DNA from: Jaapia argillacea MUCL 33604 | Lineage: Eukaryota; Basidiomycota; Agaricomycetes; Jaapiales; Jaapiaceae | Length of the DNA: 64,000 nt | Assembly (NCBI GenBank): GCA_000697665.1 | Contig: KL197735.1 | Coordinates: 236,689 to 300,688 of the forward strand | Direction: 5' to 3' | In this document: positions 45,640 through 57,752 of the stretch, piece after piece | Layout of the letters: each line of letters begins with the position of its first letter | Numbering within the stretch: position 1 is the stretch's first letter | The notes under the pieces: model-generated | Seen by the model: the letters and a program-made list of their open reading frames with translations, nothing else | The model's database searches: none | What the model was told of the DNA's origin: nothing | Made by a program: the position numbers and the translations under genes

Positions 45640-48600
45640 TCAGTCAACGATCAGTCCCATGACTTGGAGAACGTACCCGGTCGGAGAAGGATTACCCCAC
45701 TGCATGGTCGAAGATGAGCAAGCGAATCCCGCTGAAGACGAGCAGTGACATACCCAAGTTGGGAAGTTCACTCCATTCCCACTTGCGCCGAAGACGGCAA
45801 AGTTGAGGATGAAGTATATAATCTACTCGCGTCAGACAAGCGCTGCCAAAGTAAAACTGGGGCATCGACTGACCTGAGTTCCACCGTCCTGTAATATACA
45901 CAGTCAGATTTCTGAATTTCGTGAGTAAGCGTATGGGTAACTACGCACCAAAGCAGCGCTCATGAGGTAATTGTACCTGCTCCAAGTCAGTAACACTTAA
46001 CGAAAAAACAGGTTGAAGACTTACTTCTTGAACCAACGAGGTCGTCTCGTGCGAGCCCACCTGAACAAACGAAGCCTGTTACCACAGCTCACGCGAAATC
46101 ACCCAAAAACATACCATTGAGACGCGATACCAATCACGAAACATGTCCACCATTGGCCGTTCACGGAATACGGTAGGTAGCCCAAGTATCTGGAAGGATG
46201 ATTTCATTGCCAGTGCAGAGCACCGATATTATCACCACTTACGTCGTGAGGACGGGCACCAGGATATATTTAAATATACCCGTCCTGTCCTGACTTTCAG
46301 ATATAACATCAAGCAAGGAGAAAGTCGACTCACTTGTGTCCGAAAAGCTTGTGTAGGCCGAAAAAGATAAACGGAGCGATGAAACCGATAAGAATCGCCA
46401 TCGGGACCCAGAAATACGTTGCGCCCGGAGAGTACATCTGCTTCGCCAAAGCTCCCCAAGTAACAGCTTGAGTGTTGGTCGCTTGCGCCTGCCACCCTGA
46501 CCAAAGACGCGTGCCAATTGGGTTCACGAGGTCATCCCGATGCGCCGCGATGATGGTCTTCATCAAGACATAGTTCATAATGGCGCCGACGATAGTGCCG
46601 CTGACTTGAGCGGTGAAAGTGGCGCGAGGAGGAATCTTACAGAAAGAAAAGTCAGACAGTGCTCAACAGCTTATCTGGACGTCATTATTATCTCACCTTG
46701 CAGTACTGTGGAAAGAGTCGGGATCAGACCTGGTGAACGACCTCGAATATGGGACTCACCTGTCCAAGCTTCAAGTCTTGTAACAAATACAAAGCTTGGT
46801 ATCTGGCATAGAACAGTCAGGACACAAACGCGATGTTGGATGAAGAGGATTCTACCCTGTGCTGTAGCCATAAAGTCGAGCATACATGTTGGCCACAGGT
46901 TCTCCAGGATGAATATATGCGGCGATCAATTGAATGAGGCCCTCGGTTGGCTGACTGAACCCACTATCAATGATGAAAGGGACATCAGCGCTGTACTGGA
47001 ACAAGCGATCTCCGACCTACGTGACGGCAGTGACGAAGCCGAGGAAAGTCGTCACAATGAACGCTGAAAGGCTAGTTGAGATTCGTTCGCAGGCAAGCCA
47101 GGAATGGACTGACAGATTATGACGAAAATGACCAATGACCATCCAGGCAGGAAAACAGTGTGGGTGTACAATGTACCGCAAGCGACGCCAAACGAGCCCA
47201 GAAGAATACCTACCAATGTATGAGATTCAGGAGGGCTTCCAGTAGTATAGAGGTCAAACCAGTGACGTACCGATATACCACCATTGCGGGACCTCCTTGT
47301 ACACTCGCATCTCTACACGACTTCTGCGTTAGGGATGGCAAGAACTTCGAGTGGATTAGAAGCATACTCTGGAAGTCTGGAGAGGATTCAATTTCTGGTC
47401 AAATGCAGGGCGAAGGATAGACTTACGAGGATCGTCGATGTCGTCAGCATTCTTCAAGAACTTGAAGCCGGAAAACGCGGTCTAAGAGGGAATGGCGTCA
47501 AAATCAATTAAACAAACAAGCGTAACAGACAACCTTCAGTTCAGGCCAATGCCACACTAACACATGCGAGAAACTCGCTCCAACAGCAAGATTGTAGCAC
47601 AGGAGCGAAAGCGCATACGAAGTGGTCAACCTATTGAAGAACAAACACTGCTGATCAGCGATCCAAGGTCCTGGATCGGCACAAAGAAGGACCTCACCAT
47701 GGTTGTCCGACTTGTGCATACTTCTCCGGGTCGAACTCTTGCTGGTCGTTGAGAATGGCAGTTTGGTCATAAGTGGTACCGTTGGCGTAGAAAAGAGATG
47801 TGGACATCCACGGAAGGCCCATTTCCTTGCCTCCCCACAGATTGGAATACTAAGTGGGGGATACTTGGTTTGAGGAGATTGGAGAGGATCAAAAAAAATG
47901 TAGGCACGCACGTATGCTACTGTCAGCAGAACGTAGCCTCCCGCCATGCCGAGGTACGACGAGATCTCTATAGAATGTATGGGTCAGCACTCTCGACTGC
48001 GACTATAAAAACTACGTGTGCCACTCACGAGTTTGGAGGGGCCAATACAGAGGCGCGCCTTGGGTGATCAACGTCCTGTGGGCAACGGTCTGCATTGATG
48101 TCCAGACGATGGTAAGCAATAGGAAACGAACCAATCAAATCCAAAGGAGAATAAGCCAAAGCCTTCATTCGATGATCCACCACCAAATAAATTGCTATCG
48201 GGGGCGTCGGTGAGAGAGCAGAAATATTGCAGTACAACAGGGCAAAACTTACCGAACGAAATCGTGTTGCCCTCTATCGGCGAGGCAGACAACGCTGAAG
48301 GCAGTCAGTAGGGCTACAGGCCAGTCATTGGGTCAAAAATCAAACCAGTGACAAGCGAAACTGCCACATACGGAACATCCACGTCCTACAGCAGAGGGAC
48401 CATCATCATCAGTGAATGAGGAAATCGCGATAAAGGCCAAAGACTCACGGAACGATCTCCCAGCAGAAGATGGCGGTGAATACGATCCAGAAGAATCGCA
48501 TTTTCTTCTTGCTGAGGTAGTTGCCAGTGTGCATACTTTGGACTATTTCAAGTGCGATGTCAATCACTATACATTGAGGTTTAGAGGGAGAGAAAGCACG

Positions 48601-49594
48601 CACGGAGGTTCACCTGGGGGACGGTCCCAGGGAAAAGAGCGTATGTCGGGACTACCCCGTTTCATTCGAGATCAGTTGATAAGGAAAGAGGTGTTGGCCA
48701 CTTACAGACGAGGAGAACCCTCAGAATACCTGCAAACCCATACCCCTATTACCGAGACGCTTGTCACAACATACAATTTTCGGAGAGTGAATCGGATACC
48801 CACCAGGAGCTGGCTAGCCAACGTCTGGAAAATGGCGATACCGGGGTTCAGTGTGACACCATAAAAGAGGTCTAGGGTGGCGATAATGGCGATGGCGTCG
48901 GCGTTGGTAGAAGCAGTCGAAGAAAAGATGACGATGCAAGTATGTTCTTTGATATTGAAAGGCCCTGGGTTGAGATACTTGAAATACCCCTTGGTCGGGA
49001 TCAACTCTGGACAGGTAATTGTTAATAGAACTGAGGGAGGCTGGGTGGGGACTTACTGGCCATAGCATTCCCCAAGACGTACGAGATGATTAACTGGAAG
49101 AGAGAAGAAACAGTCGCGTTTTGGGGTTTCCACCAATAGATCTCAGACAGGACGGAGCCTGGGGAGGATATGTCACGGAGGCGAGGGCTCAAGCATGGAA
49201 ATTACATACCGAACATGGACAGACCAATCCCCAACTGTCAGAGGTCAGTACTGACATTACTTGGGAAATAAGACATATGCTCACAAACCAAAACCTAAAT
49301 GTCAATGCGGGAAGACTGGGGTCATCGTCGGTGTGGAGAATCTTGAGAGGGATCAGGAACGGTTGCGGAAAACTTCCTGAGACGTGAAGATACCTGAGTG
49401 GCGATATCCCCAGCATCCTTAACGACATCATCAGTCTCCTCCGGGGCAAATTCAGATTCGCTGTTCCCCTCGAGATCGCTAGATACATCCTTGACGATAC
49501 TAGTTGAATCCCTCTTCTCGTCGTAAGAAGAGAAGTCCTTCAGCTCGCCCCGACGATGAGAAAGAGTGGGTATCGCCTCTGAGACTAAAGCCAT
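45640..49594 (-). CDS. OPT-family oligopeptide transporter
   Basis: Proton-coupled plasma-membrane importer of small peptides (tetra- and pentapeptides, glutathione) or metal-peptide complexes. The N-terminus (MALVSEAIPTLSH, acidic) leads to DDPSLPALTFRFWF, the conserved entry to TM1. Family signatures: NPGPFNIKEHTCIVIFSST followed by ASTNADAIAIIATLDLFY (the classic OPT NPG..KEH block) and TNTQAVTWGALAKQMYSPGA with YFWVPMAILIGFIAPFIFFG. Near the C-terminus, IIYFILNFAVFGASGNGVNF and a last exon GNPSPTGYVLQVMGLIVD. About 20 very short exons, the most fragmented gene in the window. An alternative upstream ATG (49666) is in an open frame but less likely. Substrate is not predictable. Confidence 0.92.
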
Positions 49595-50886
49595 GGTCGA
49601 GGTGGTGTGCACGAAGAAGGAATCCCAACGATGTGCGTCTTTTATGATATCAGAGAAGTCAGCCAATCCAATCTGAGCCCCGAGGTGCTATTCCAGCTCA
49701 GCGCCCACTCGAGCAGGTGGAACATTGGAGAGATAAGGACAGAGGAGAGATATGGTGATCGATTCTCGAGAGAAGGACGCGATTCTCCACAGGTACTTCG
49801 GTTCTCCACCATTCTCCCCGGTTATATCGAAACAACATCTGGACGTCCAGATATTTATTGCACCAACAAGGCATGCAAAGAAGAGCAATTGCACCAGGTG
49901 AATGCCCGCCATAGGCCGCAGAGGGGCATTCGCCAATGGTGTAAACGAAACAACCAGGCCAAGACTCGCGATAGGCAAGTTTTCCGAGAAGCACCACAGC
50001 CGATAAGGAGCTAAAAATGTCGGGATGGGAGCAACCAGACACATAGAGCAAACAACACGGGAGATAGGTCGGGGATGCCAGCATATCGGGCGACGCGGAT
50101 TTCAGACCCGCAGGAGTGTACATAGAACGAGAGTCATCTGAGCAGACGCTTCACACCCAAATCTCGATACTCCAGCGAGGTGATTGTCGAACGATATGAT
50201 GGCCACAAGGGCGAAGCTAGCCGCATACTCGACGTCAAAGTAATGGCAACTCGCAGCAGCGTCGGGAATTTCAATTTACCCTCCTCCACGTTTTGACCGA
50301 CTTGGAAATTGGTGGGCCTTTCCAAAGTGGGCGGTCGTCCGTACGACTGACTCCCTTGCTCATGTCGCTGAAGGAATCCTCGCCGACATGGGAAGTTAGG
50401 TGGATGGACGCCTCTCCAGGATGAGACGAAGCCGTTGAACAGGCAGTGTGCCCCCGCTTTCGCTGCGTACCACGCGGCACCTATGCTGTTGCCGCCATGA
50501 TGGCAATTTCGAACGTCTTGAAGCCCATTTCTCCAATACGGCGATCTTACACCTTGTTTACCTGGCCTTCTCGTTGGAAAGATCCCGTTGATTACTGCGT
50601 CCGTCGTCGATTGGGACTCGTTGCAAAGGCAACCGCAGTGCAATGTGGTGATCACCCCATTTTCATTGCTTGCATACTTAAACCTTCCGAGGTGCTTCCC
50701 AACCACGCGGAGACTCTAATCGAGTTACTTATGCAAGGGTGTTGCATCGATTAAGGGCCACACGACCGAGTCTCCCCATCCCACTGAACTTCTACTAATA
50801 CCTGTTTGACGGTGAGCACCTTCACCCTCATGCTCTGATCTATCTGAATTAGGGCTTGTATCTGAACGAAGCTTGGCCAAATCTCG
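49595..50886. other. 1.3-kb intergenic region
   Basis: Upstream of both the OPT transporter (-) and the glycosylated membrane protein (+). A minus-strand frame of 190 codons (50134-50706) has no domain and no splice or start support. I see no gene. Confidence 0.4.
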
Positions 50887-53001
50887 ATGATCATCACGAG
50901 CGCTCTGACCGTCGGTCAGCTCACATTCACCCTCCGAGTTGCCATCCAAATCCTTTCATATGGAGGGTTATTCCTCCTCGGCCGCACAATGCTGGGATCC
51001 GCCCCACGCGTTGCCTCCATCCAGACTCACGATGTCCTCAACCGCGCAGTTGGGAAGTCGAGTTTCAACATGACAGCGATCAAGTGGATATTCAATCACC
51101 TACGAGGCAGGAATGGTGATCGCGTTGTATCCCCAGGTCTTCTCCTCTCCATCCTCCTTCTCGTCCTCTATGCAGCATTCGTCAGTCTCAGCGACCTCGG
51201 CTTTCTGGGATTCTCTGCCTGCTCGACTGCGGGTCACACGACCTTTGATTATCCCGCCTCCATCAACACAGATGCATTGGCGAGCGCAGCAGTCAATGCA
51301 AGCTTGATCAATGGAACGGACCCAAATACCGTCAAAGCTTATAGGTGTGATAACTACGAAGTGGTCCATTTCGGCGTCAACGTGACGCTGTTAAACTGTA
51401 CCACTTGGCACAACTCTACATATACCGACCCCGCACTGTTCTCCCACCTTAATACGACTGACACCGATGTCCTGATGCCGAGACAAATCAACCATCTCAA
51501 TCAATCGCGTTCTCAATACGTCGATCTCAATTCCTTTTATCTCGGTCCTGGAAGCCAACTGATCGCCACACCTACCGTCGCCAATGGTCTCGTTGTTAAT
51601 CCCCACGAGACGGGAATTCAGGCTGTTGTAGGAGTCCCTCAGCTCTCCCCGCAGCACAAAGTAGTGTTGAATAAAACGTTGGCATTGGAGGTCGACGTTG
51701 GGTGTATGTCCTTAGGGATCTACAGCTCGCAGGATTCTGATGGAACCGGAGAGGGTTTTGACTATTTTGCCACCAATGGGACCTGGAGGGAGTATAACGG
51801 TCCTGACTATCTCCAGAGCGTGTTGGCCAAAACGGTGGACGACATCCGTCAATACTACCTTCCGATTTTCAACACTTCCACTCTCGATTCGTCCGGGTTA
51901 ATGACTGGCATCAATGCATCCAACGCAGTCTTTTCCCCGGTTGCCAATGTCAAGGGAGGGTTCCTTCCCAAGGTTGGATCCACCGATCCCTCAACGGCAT
52001 ACGTGTCGTTCATGGGGAATTGCACGACTGCGTTGATGCAACAGCTCAATTTGACGGTCCAGGATCCGACAGACGCTGGAAATATGTGTGGTATGATGAT
52101 GCTTGGTGGATCAACGGCAACGGGAGGACTTCTTCTGGAAGTTGTGTCCAATATGGTGTGTGCGGCGGCGACACAGGTTAATATGGTATCGGCGACGGTG
52201 GAACAGGATGCGGGAGGGATTATCACACTCAGCATTACCCGCTTACCCAGTGATCTCAATTATGTCCGCGCTGATTACTGGGATGCGATGCAAGTCGGGA
52301 ATAACACCCAGTTCAATCTGTTCATGCCCATCGAACGATTCACCCTCTCCGACAACCCCGCTTCACCTACCTCTCACTTCATCACTGCATACGAGGCATA
52401 CGGAGTCATGCGTTCATCCGGACCAGGGAGTGGTGGTTCAGTTTTTTCGAGAGTGGGTAACGCCATGCTCGATCAGGACGGCATGTTCGACTTTGGTCCC
52501 CTCGCTGGCCTCACCGTTTTGGATGCTGGTATGAACCAGATCAACTTTAATACGACAACGGTGACGAGATGGGCGGGACAACTTGGCGCGTCCTTCGTCC
52601 TGGCCAGCGCGAGCTATAATGGATGGGCCGCCCGAAGTGCCAACCAGGTCGCTGTTTTGAGCACTGGTGGAGAGCTTGCTACTTGCTATAATCCAAGATA
52701 TGCTATCGCGTTCCTTCCTTTGGTCTTAGCTGCCCTTGTAGTCGCTGCCTGGGCTGCATTCATGCTTTTTACCTCTCGCTTGTCGGGTTGTAATAAGCTT
52801 GGGCGACTTTATGGTGGTATGGGACCATACACGAGTGCGGTCTCCCAATTCTCCCCGGACCTTTCCCCTCAAAGTACCCTGGTTTGGGAGACTACGCCTC
52901 AACCCCACCTCGAAGCGCTACCCAAGGGATCGCCACTACCAGCCGATTCCACGTCGGAAACGGCTTTGGCCCATCTCAAAACTTCTTCCAGTGGCATTTG
53001 A
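50887..53001 (+). CDS. Large N-glycosylated membrane protein, unknown family
   Basis: Intronless 704-residue frame, unusual among heavily split neighbours. Two N-terminal hydrophobic segments (TLRVAIQILSYGGLFLLG and PGLLLSILLLVLYAAFVSLS) precede a luminal or extracellular domain of about 500 residues with about 15 N-x-S/T sites (for example NVTLLNCTTWHNST, NKTLAL, NGTWRE, NTSTL) and scattered Cys. A third helix (YAIAFLPLVLAALVVAAWAA) is followed by a Pro/Ser-rich tail of about 85 residues ending KTSSSGI. I do not recognise the domain; comparable large membrane glycoproteins occur as unnamed basidiomycete families. A cell-surface receptor or wall-sensing role is inference. The ATG used is the first of the frame and is near a plausible start (ATG ATC ATC ACG). 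Confidence 0.85.
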   Translation: MIITSALTVGQLTFTLRVAIQILSYGGLFLLGRTMLGSAPRVASIQTHDVLNRAVGKSSFNMTAIKWIFNHLRGRNGDRVVSPGLLLSILLLVLYAAFVSLSDLGFLGFSACSTAGHTTFDYPASINTDALASAAVNASLINGTDPNTVKAYRCDNYEVVHFGVNVTLLNCTTWHNSTYTDPALFSHLNTTDTDVLMPRQINHLNQSRSQYVDLNSFYLGPGSQLIATPTVANGLVVNPHETGIQAVVGVPQLSPQHKVVLNKTLALEVDVGCMSLGIYSSQDSDGTGEGFDYFATNGTWREYNGPDYLQSVLAKTVDDIRQYYLPIFNTSTLDSSGLMTGINASNAVFSPVANVKGGFLPKVGSTDPSTAYVSFMGNCTTALMQQLNLTVQDPTDAGNMCGMMMLGGSTATGGLLLEVVSNMVCAAATQVNMVSATVEQDAGGIITLSITRLPSDLNYVRADYWDAMQVGNNTQFNLFMPIERFTLSDNPASPTSHFITAYEAYGVMRSSGPGSGGSVFSRVGNAMLDQDGMFDFGPLAGLTVLDAGMNQINFNTTTVTRWAGQLGASFVLASASYNGWAARSANQVAVLSTGGELATCYNPRYAIAFLPLVLAALVVAAWAAFMLFTSRLSGCNKLGRLYGGMGPYTSAVSQFSPDLSPQSTLVWETTPQPHLEALPKGSPLPADSTSETALAHLKTSSSGI

Positions 53002-53470
53002 CGCTGCAATGAGTTGGATGGACCCGCGCCATCGTTACTTGTACCACAATAGTTCGCCCCCCACTCGTTATTTGTCGCTCATTACAACCAACTGTATCGT
53101 TCTTTTGCTGTCGAGATAATTTAATGTTTTAGTTGTTGAAGCCGAGTATGAGCTGGACGTTGATGACGTCATGTTGTGATATCACGATGTCGCGACTTCT
53201 GTTCGGGCGATGGATGATCCAGCGTTGCATACTTATGATACCCAAAACCTCTGAACGTCCACCGATGTTCTGGCGTTTCGCTGATCCTCGACTCCTTCCT
53301 CGGCCTCTTCCTCGCTGCAGACGGCTTATCGTTTCATGATAAACGCCTCATTGGATGGAGCTTGGGGTTCTCCAAATGCTACAAATACTTTCCAACCTTG
53401 ACCGCTTCAGCTTTCTCATTTCACCCGCCTTCGTCCCAAGTTCCCGAACTCGAATCTTGGACACTTCTAG
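53002..53470. other. Intergenic
   Basis: 3' flank of the membrane glycoprotein and 5' region of the hydrolase gene. Short open frames only; no gene. Confidence 0.4.
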
Positions 53471-55652
53471 ATGCACGTCATCGACTCGACTTTTACTGAC
53501 GATATTTCTGAAAGACCTTTGCGTCGACGCCCACGCGACTGGTCGTTCTACTTTGTCCTCATTTGCGCGGTGTTACCAGTGTGGTCCCTCGTACCATTCT
53601 CGTGGATTTTTATCACCTTCACCCTATACTCGGGGAGTATATCGTCATTACCTTGGCAGGGAAAGGCGCTCTTTGTTGTCGCATTGTGCGAGGTGAGCAT
53701 TTTCCTGTCGTCGACGGAATGAGCGGAATACCTCGCACAACCCCAGGAGAGTTTCTGACTCAAAAGTATGCGTCATGTCTTTTAGCAATGCCGAGAATGT
53801 TATGGGGAGCTCGTGCTACCACGTTCTCTTGTTGCTCACGCGCGTGCGGCTGGCGTTAGCCATCCCGCGATTCTCGAGACTGATAATATTGTGACTTGGT
53901 CTCATTTTCCTGTCAATCTCACCTTCGTCTTCCCACACAGATCATATTTAGTCTCTATCACTCCAGACTCGCCAGACGCGTCTCGGAAGTCGTTCCTAAT
54001 CCTCGCACCCAACTCGTCGAACTCCAATCCACCTTCTCCCGTGTCCTTCAAACCGGTCTCGTTTCCCTACCGGACGATGGATACGACCACCTCACATTGA
54101 CTCACCCGTCCCAGGGCTCTACTCAGAGGATCGAACTCCACACAATGAAACTAAACTTCGAAGATCCCCGCGCAGTAGATTTTCGCAACTACCTTCGAAC
54201 GTGGTTCAGCAAAGCTCCCTGGTCCCAAATCCGCACCCGAGAAATCCATACCTGGCTCTACTGGATAATATTCAATTCAACAATACCTCCCTTCTACGCC
54301 CTTCCTGAAGCCCACAAGGAGCTTTTGGACGAGGTCGTGCAGAAAATCGAGATGCGTTCGGGTTCGAAGATACCAAAAGGGTCGAACCCTTCCGTCAAAC
54401 CTTTGCTCCTCACTTTGGATCCGATTAATGTCACCGCTAGGCCGTTTGTTTGGTATGTGTGCTTAGGGATAGTCAATTGGTTGGTTAAGGCGTGGTATAT
54501 GTATGCATGGGGTGCTGTTCATGGTTGCTATAATGGTTTGGAGTATGTGATGTAATATCTTTCCCTCCATCTACAACAACTAATGCATAGTCTTAGATAT
54601 ATCCTATATACCCCACAAACCTGGTCGCCCTGTCTTGATCGCCAACCTATTGTTTTCCTTTACGGACTAGGCCTTGGTCTAGCTCAATACAACCATTTCC
54701 TCGCACACCTCCTCCGCGCTCTCCCCGATTGCCCGGTTTTGATTCCACTCCAGCCACATATCAGTCAAGATATATTTCATGCGAGGTTCTTGAATCCCAT
54801 GGGTAGGCCTGAGATGGCGGAATGTTTGGCTGGGTTAGTAAGGGAGCTGGGGTGGGTTCAAGAGGGAAGCGACGGTGAGACAAGAGATGATGGCGAGAGC
54901 CACCTCAAGGAGAAGGGTATTACAGTATTGAGTCATTCAAAGTAAGTATCTTTGTCTGTCGGTGTAACGTGAGTGCTGGCTCACGGTGGATCTGAAGTGG
55001 ATCGTATGTCCATGCTTGGCTGCTCAAGGCACATCCTAACATGATTGCGCGGTCTTGCTTTGTGGATCCCGTCACGTTTTGTATCTGGGAAGGCGGTTGG
55101 TACACTTCCCTTCCCTCCCCTCACTGCATCCTCAACACTAGTTCATAGACGTGTGCTACAACTTCATATATCGACCCTGTTCAACAGTAAGTACTCTTCT
55201 TCACTATACCTTCCATACTCTTCATCCACTTTACTTGACTCTGACGCTGACATATGGACATCAGGGGATCGAACTGCTCATGCGCTACTTCGTCGGAGCC
55301 GAGCTGGGTATCGCGAACGTTCTCCAAAGACACTTTGATTGGTCTTCCAATTCCCTGTGGTATGAGGAAATCCCCAACGCTCGAGACCCGAATAAAACTA
55401 TGTTTTTCCTTGGAGGCAAAGATTCGGTTGTAGACGCTGAGGTCAGTACTTCCCTACCCTCTCAGATCTTTCTGACCGAGAGTAATCGTGACTTTCTCAT
55501 TCCTATAGCGGGTTAAGAGATACCTCAGCTCACATGGTATCAAGCAAGGCTTGTGGTTTGATCCTGATGGGCAGCATGGACAGGCGTTGTTAGGTCGTGG
55601 TCCGGGACGGGCAAAGGTAATTCGTTGGCTTCGGGGAGACTTGCCGAATTGA
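53471..55652 (+). CDS. Membrane-anchored alpha/beta hydrolase
   Basis: The N-terminus carries hydrophobic helices (WSFYFVLICAVLPVWSLVPF and GKALFVVALCEIIFSLYH), then a long helical lead-in (RTWFSKAPWSQIRTREIHTW). The hydrolase fold starts at RQPIVFLYGLGLGLAQYNHF (oxyanion-side glycines). The nucleophile elbow is VLSHSNGSYVHAWLLKAHP: the Ser lies in SHSNG, created by splicing at 54942 (TCATTCAA|..|TGGATCG). Candidate acid Asp is in GGKDSVVDAERVKRYLSSH and the base His in DPDGQHGQALLG. About seven introns, including 54556-54593 (GAT|GTAATA..CATAG|TCTT). Product about 560 residues. The family is fungal and poorly studied; a lipid or ester substrate in an internal membrane is likely but unproven. 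Confidence 0.85.
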
Positions 55653-55862
55653 GGAGACCTTAGACCCGGAATAGATGTGCTGTTCATGATAGACAGTTAG
55701 ATGTTGTGTATACGAGTAGTCCGACCTGTATCTTTACATCGCAGCGTTTGGAATCATGTTTGAATTTGATACCGAGAGTCGAAAGGCGTCGGTGTGGCTG
55801 TGCATTCCGGAAACTGCCGCCACCCAGCAAAATCCAACCCGCCTGCTCCGAACCATCATCAA

Positions 55863-56231
55863 ATGGCGACCAACGTCAAAGCTGACGAGCTTCAAGGTAC
55901 ACTGACCTTTCCTTCCCTCACAACTCCCTCCAATCACCCACTTACAATCTCTACCTTCCTAGCTCGCATGGAAGCTCGCGACAAACACATTCGGGAATCA
56001 TGGATACAAGCAATGGAGGCGCGGGTAGTCCACCAAGCACTCCAGAAATGCCAGCGTATTGAGGGAGTAAACAGTTATGAGAATTGTAAAGAGTTTTCGG
56101 AGAGGTATATTGTGATGTTGAGGGAGAACAAGGTGTGTGACTTCGCCCCCCATGTCGTTTTGTCGGGTTGAGTGACGATGAACGATTGCGTTGTGTAGGT
56201 GAAGGGGTACAAGGAGATTGATCTTTCTTGA
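55863..56231 (+). CDS. Complex I subunit, PDSW/NDUFB10 type (fungal 12 kDa)
   Basis: Small accessory subunit of mitochondrial NADH:ubiquinone oxidoreductase. The spliced protein of about 80 residues reads MATNVKADELQ, then ARMEARDKHIRESWIQAMEA, then a Cys pair within QKCQRIEGVNSYENCKEFSE, then LRENKVKGYKEIDLS. The CxnYENC pattern is the twin-Cys signature of intermembrane-space-facing subunits of this family. Two introns: after DELQ (GTACAC..TTCCTAG) and before KGYKE. Convergent with RPB5. Confidence 0.85.
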
Positions 56232-56709
56232 CCTTGGAGCTATGGACGCATCATATCGAGCGTGACTTTGGAGTAATCTTAGAGTCAATGGTCATCCCAC
56301 GTCTACCCATTGCATGGATGTATGCTACCCGAACGTTTCGTTGGAACCGTGGAGAATGGCGTCGAATGGAGTGCTGCCTCCCACCACTCGTGGGCGTAGT
56401 TCGGCGTATTTCTCCGAGACCAAACCATTAGAGGCTCAGCGATCCATGTGTGCTTCACCGCGGTCTCAGATGACCTTCACCTGGTGGTGAGTTCTCTCAG
56501 CCCTCTCACAGGCACCCATCCCACCCGAAGATCAGTGTGGGGGCGCTGCGAGTATGTAGCGTCCAACGACGCAGTGAACGGCACGCATACAGAGTTATGC
56601 AAGGGTGCGGAGAATTGAACAGTAGGGGTACAACTGGTGGAAGATAAGATATAGATGCAAAGGATGTGCAATGGAGGGGAGGGATAGCGAATCATGGGTA
56701 ATGAAACCT
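56232..56709. other. Intergenic between convergent genes
   Basis: 3' UTRs of the complex I subunit and RPB5. No gene seen. Confidence 0.4.
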
Positions 56710-57644
56710 CTAGAAACAAATACGATAGCTGGCGTATCGTCCAGCAGTTTCACTTGGTCTTGTGATTTTGACAACCTGTCCTCTCCTTAATCCATAATAC
56801 CGCGCTACAGGATCTGCGAGTTGGATACGAGGTAATTGTGTTTCTTTCAGGCGGCTGATATCAAACGATGAGTTCTCGGTGGCAAGAACATGTGGGAGGA
56901 AGGAGGTGGGGACGTACTATCTTTCCAGCAATAGCTTTTTCTCTTCGGGTGTCAGGACTTCGTGTCGTGGCACGAGGATGTGATGTGTGATGTTGACTAG
57001 TAGGTCTGACTCGGAGAACTCCTCCAGTTTATATTGTTGAGACATGGCTACGATGACCTGCGTCCTCGTCAGCAAACACGATCATCCAAAGCACTGCTGG
57101 GAGAGAGTCGTACCTTGCGAGCAGAAGGTGTCATATTCCCAGGGAAGATGATGATGCCCCGCTGAATCGACTTTTCTTCCAGAATACCCAGTAGCCTTTA
57201 CACAGAGCTCATGTTGGATTGAGAAATGAGAAATGGGGGTGGGAGGGACGCACTTCCGCATCGTCTTTACACCCACACTCTTCTCTTCAGAAAAGAAGAT
57301 GAAGATTTGGTCGAGGGGATTACTCCGATGGTTGGTGAAGAAATTGAGTTGGTTCCGACTATCATAACGGATTGACACCCCCATCCATCAATTCAATCAA
57401 CAGTAAAGAAAGAAAGACGTACTCGACACTCCCCCCGCTATTGGCGTAGTGACCTCTGAAAGTGTTAAGGTCCATATGGATTTCATCGTCCGAAACTTGG
57501 TAGCCCTACCCAACTCGCACTCGTCAGCTCCTCCCCCCGAGGCATCTGGTGGATTTGACTGTGCATACATACCCTGTCCTTGACCAGTTCGTGAATCGTT
57601 CGATTGACTTTCCATAGTCTCGCTGATTCGTCTTGGTCAGACAT
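56710..57644 (-). CDS. RPB5: RNA polymerase I/II/III subunit RPB5 (RPABC1)
   Basis: Shared subunit of all nuclear RNA polymerases, in the lower jaw near downstream DNA. N-terminal jaw domain: [20 protein letters not shown], then [36 protein letters not shown], and [21 protein letters not shown]-terminal assembly domain: [40 protein letters not shown] and [15 protein letters not shown], the near-invariant end of the family. About six introns. Start at 57644 is the family start. Diverges from SWD2 with 108 bases between ATGs. Confidence 0.97.
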
Positions 57645-57752
57645 GACAAGCAAAAGGGATGAGGTTTTGAAGGGCAAAGGTTTTCAAACTCCGTTCACGC
57701 GTTCGTGTCGATCATTTGAAGTTCGCAACTTGTCTGTCATCCTGCGTTGGCC
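57645..57752. promoter_or_regulatory. Bidirectional promoter RPB5 / SWD2
   Basis: Only 108 bases separate the two start codons, so regulation of the two genes must overlap. No TATA box was seen. Confidence 0.6.

Noticed and set aside
50134-50706. Minus-strand open frame of 190 codons
   Set aside because: No domain, no plausible promoter or splice context, and composition like the surrounding noncoding DNA.
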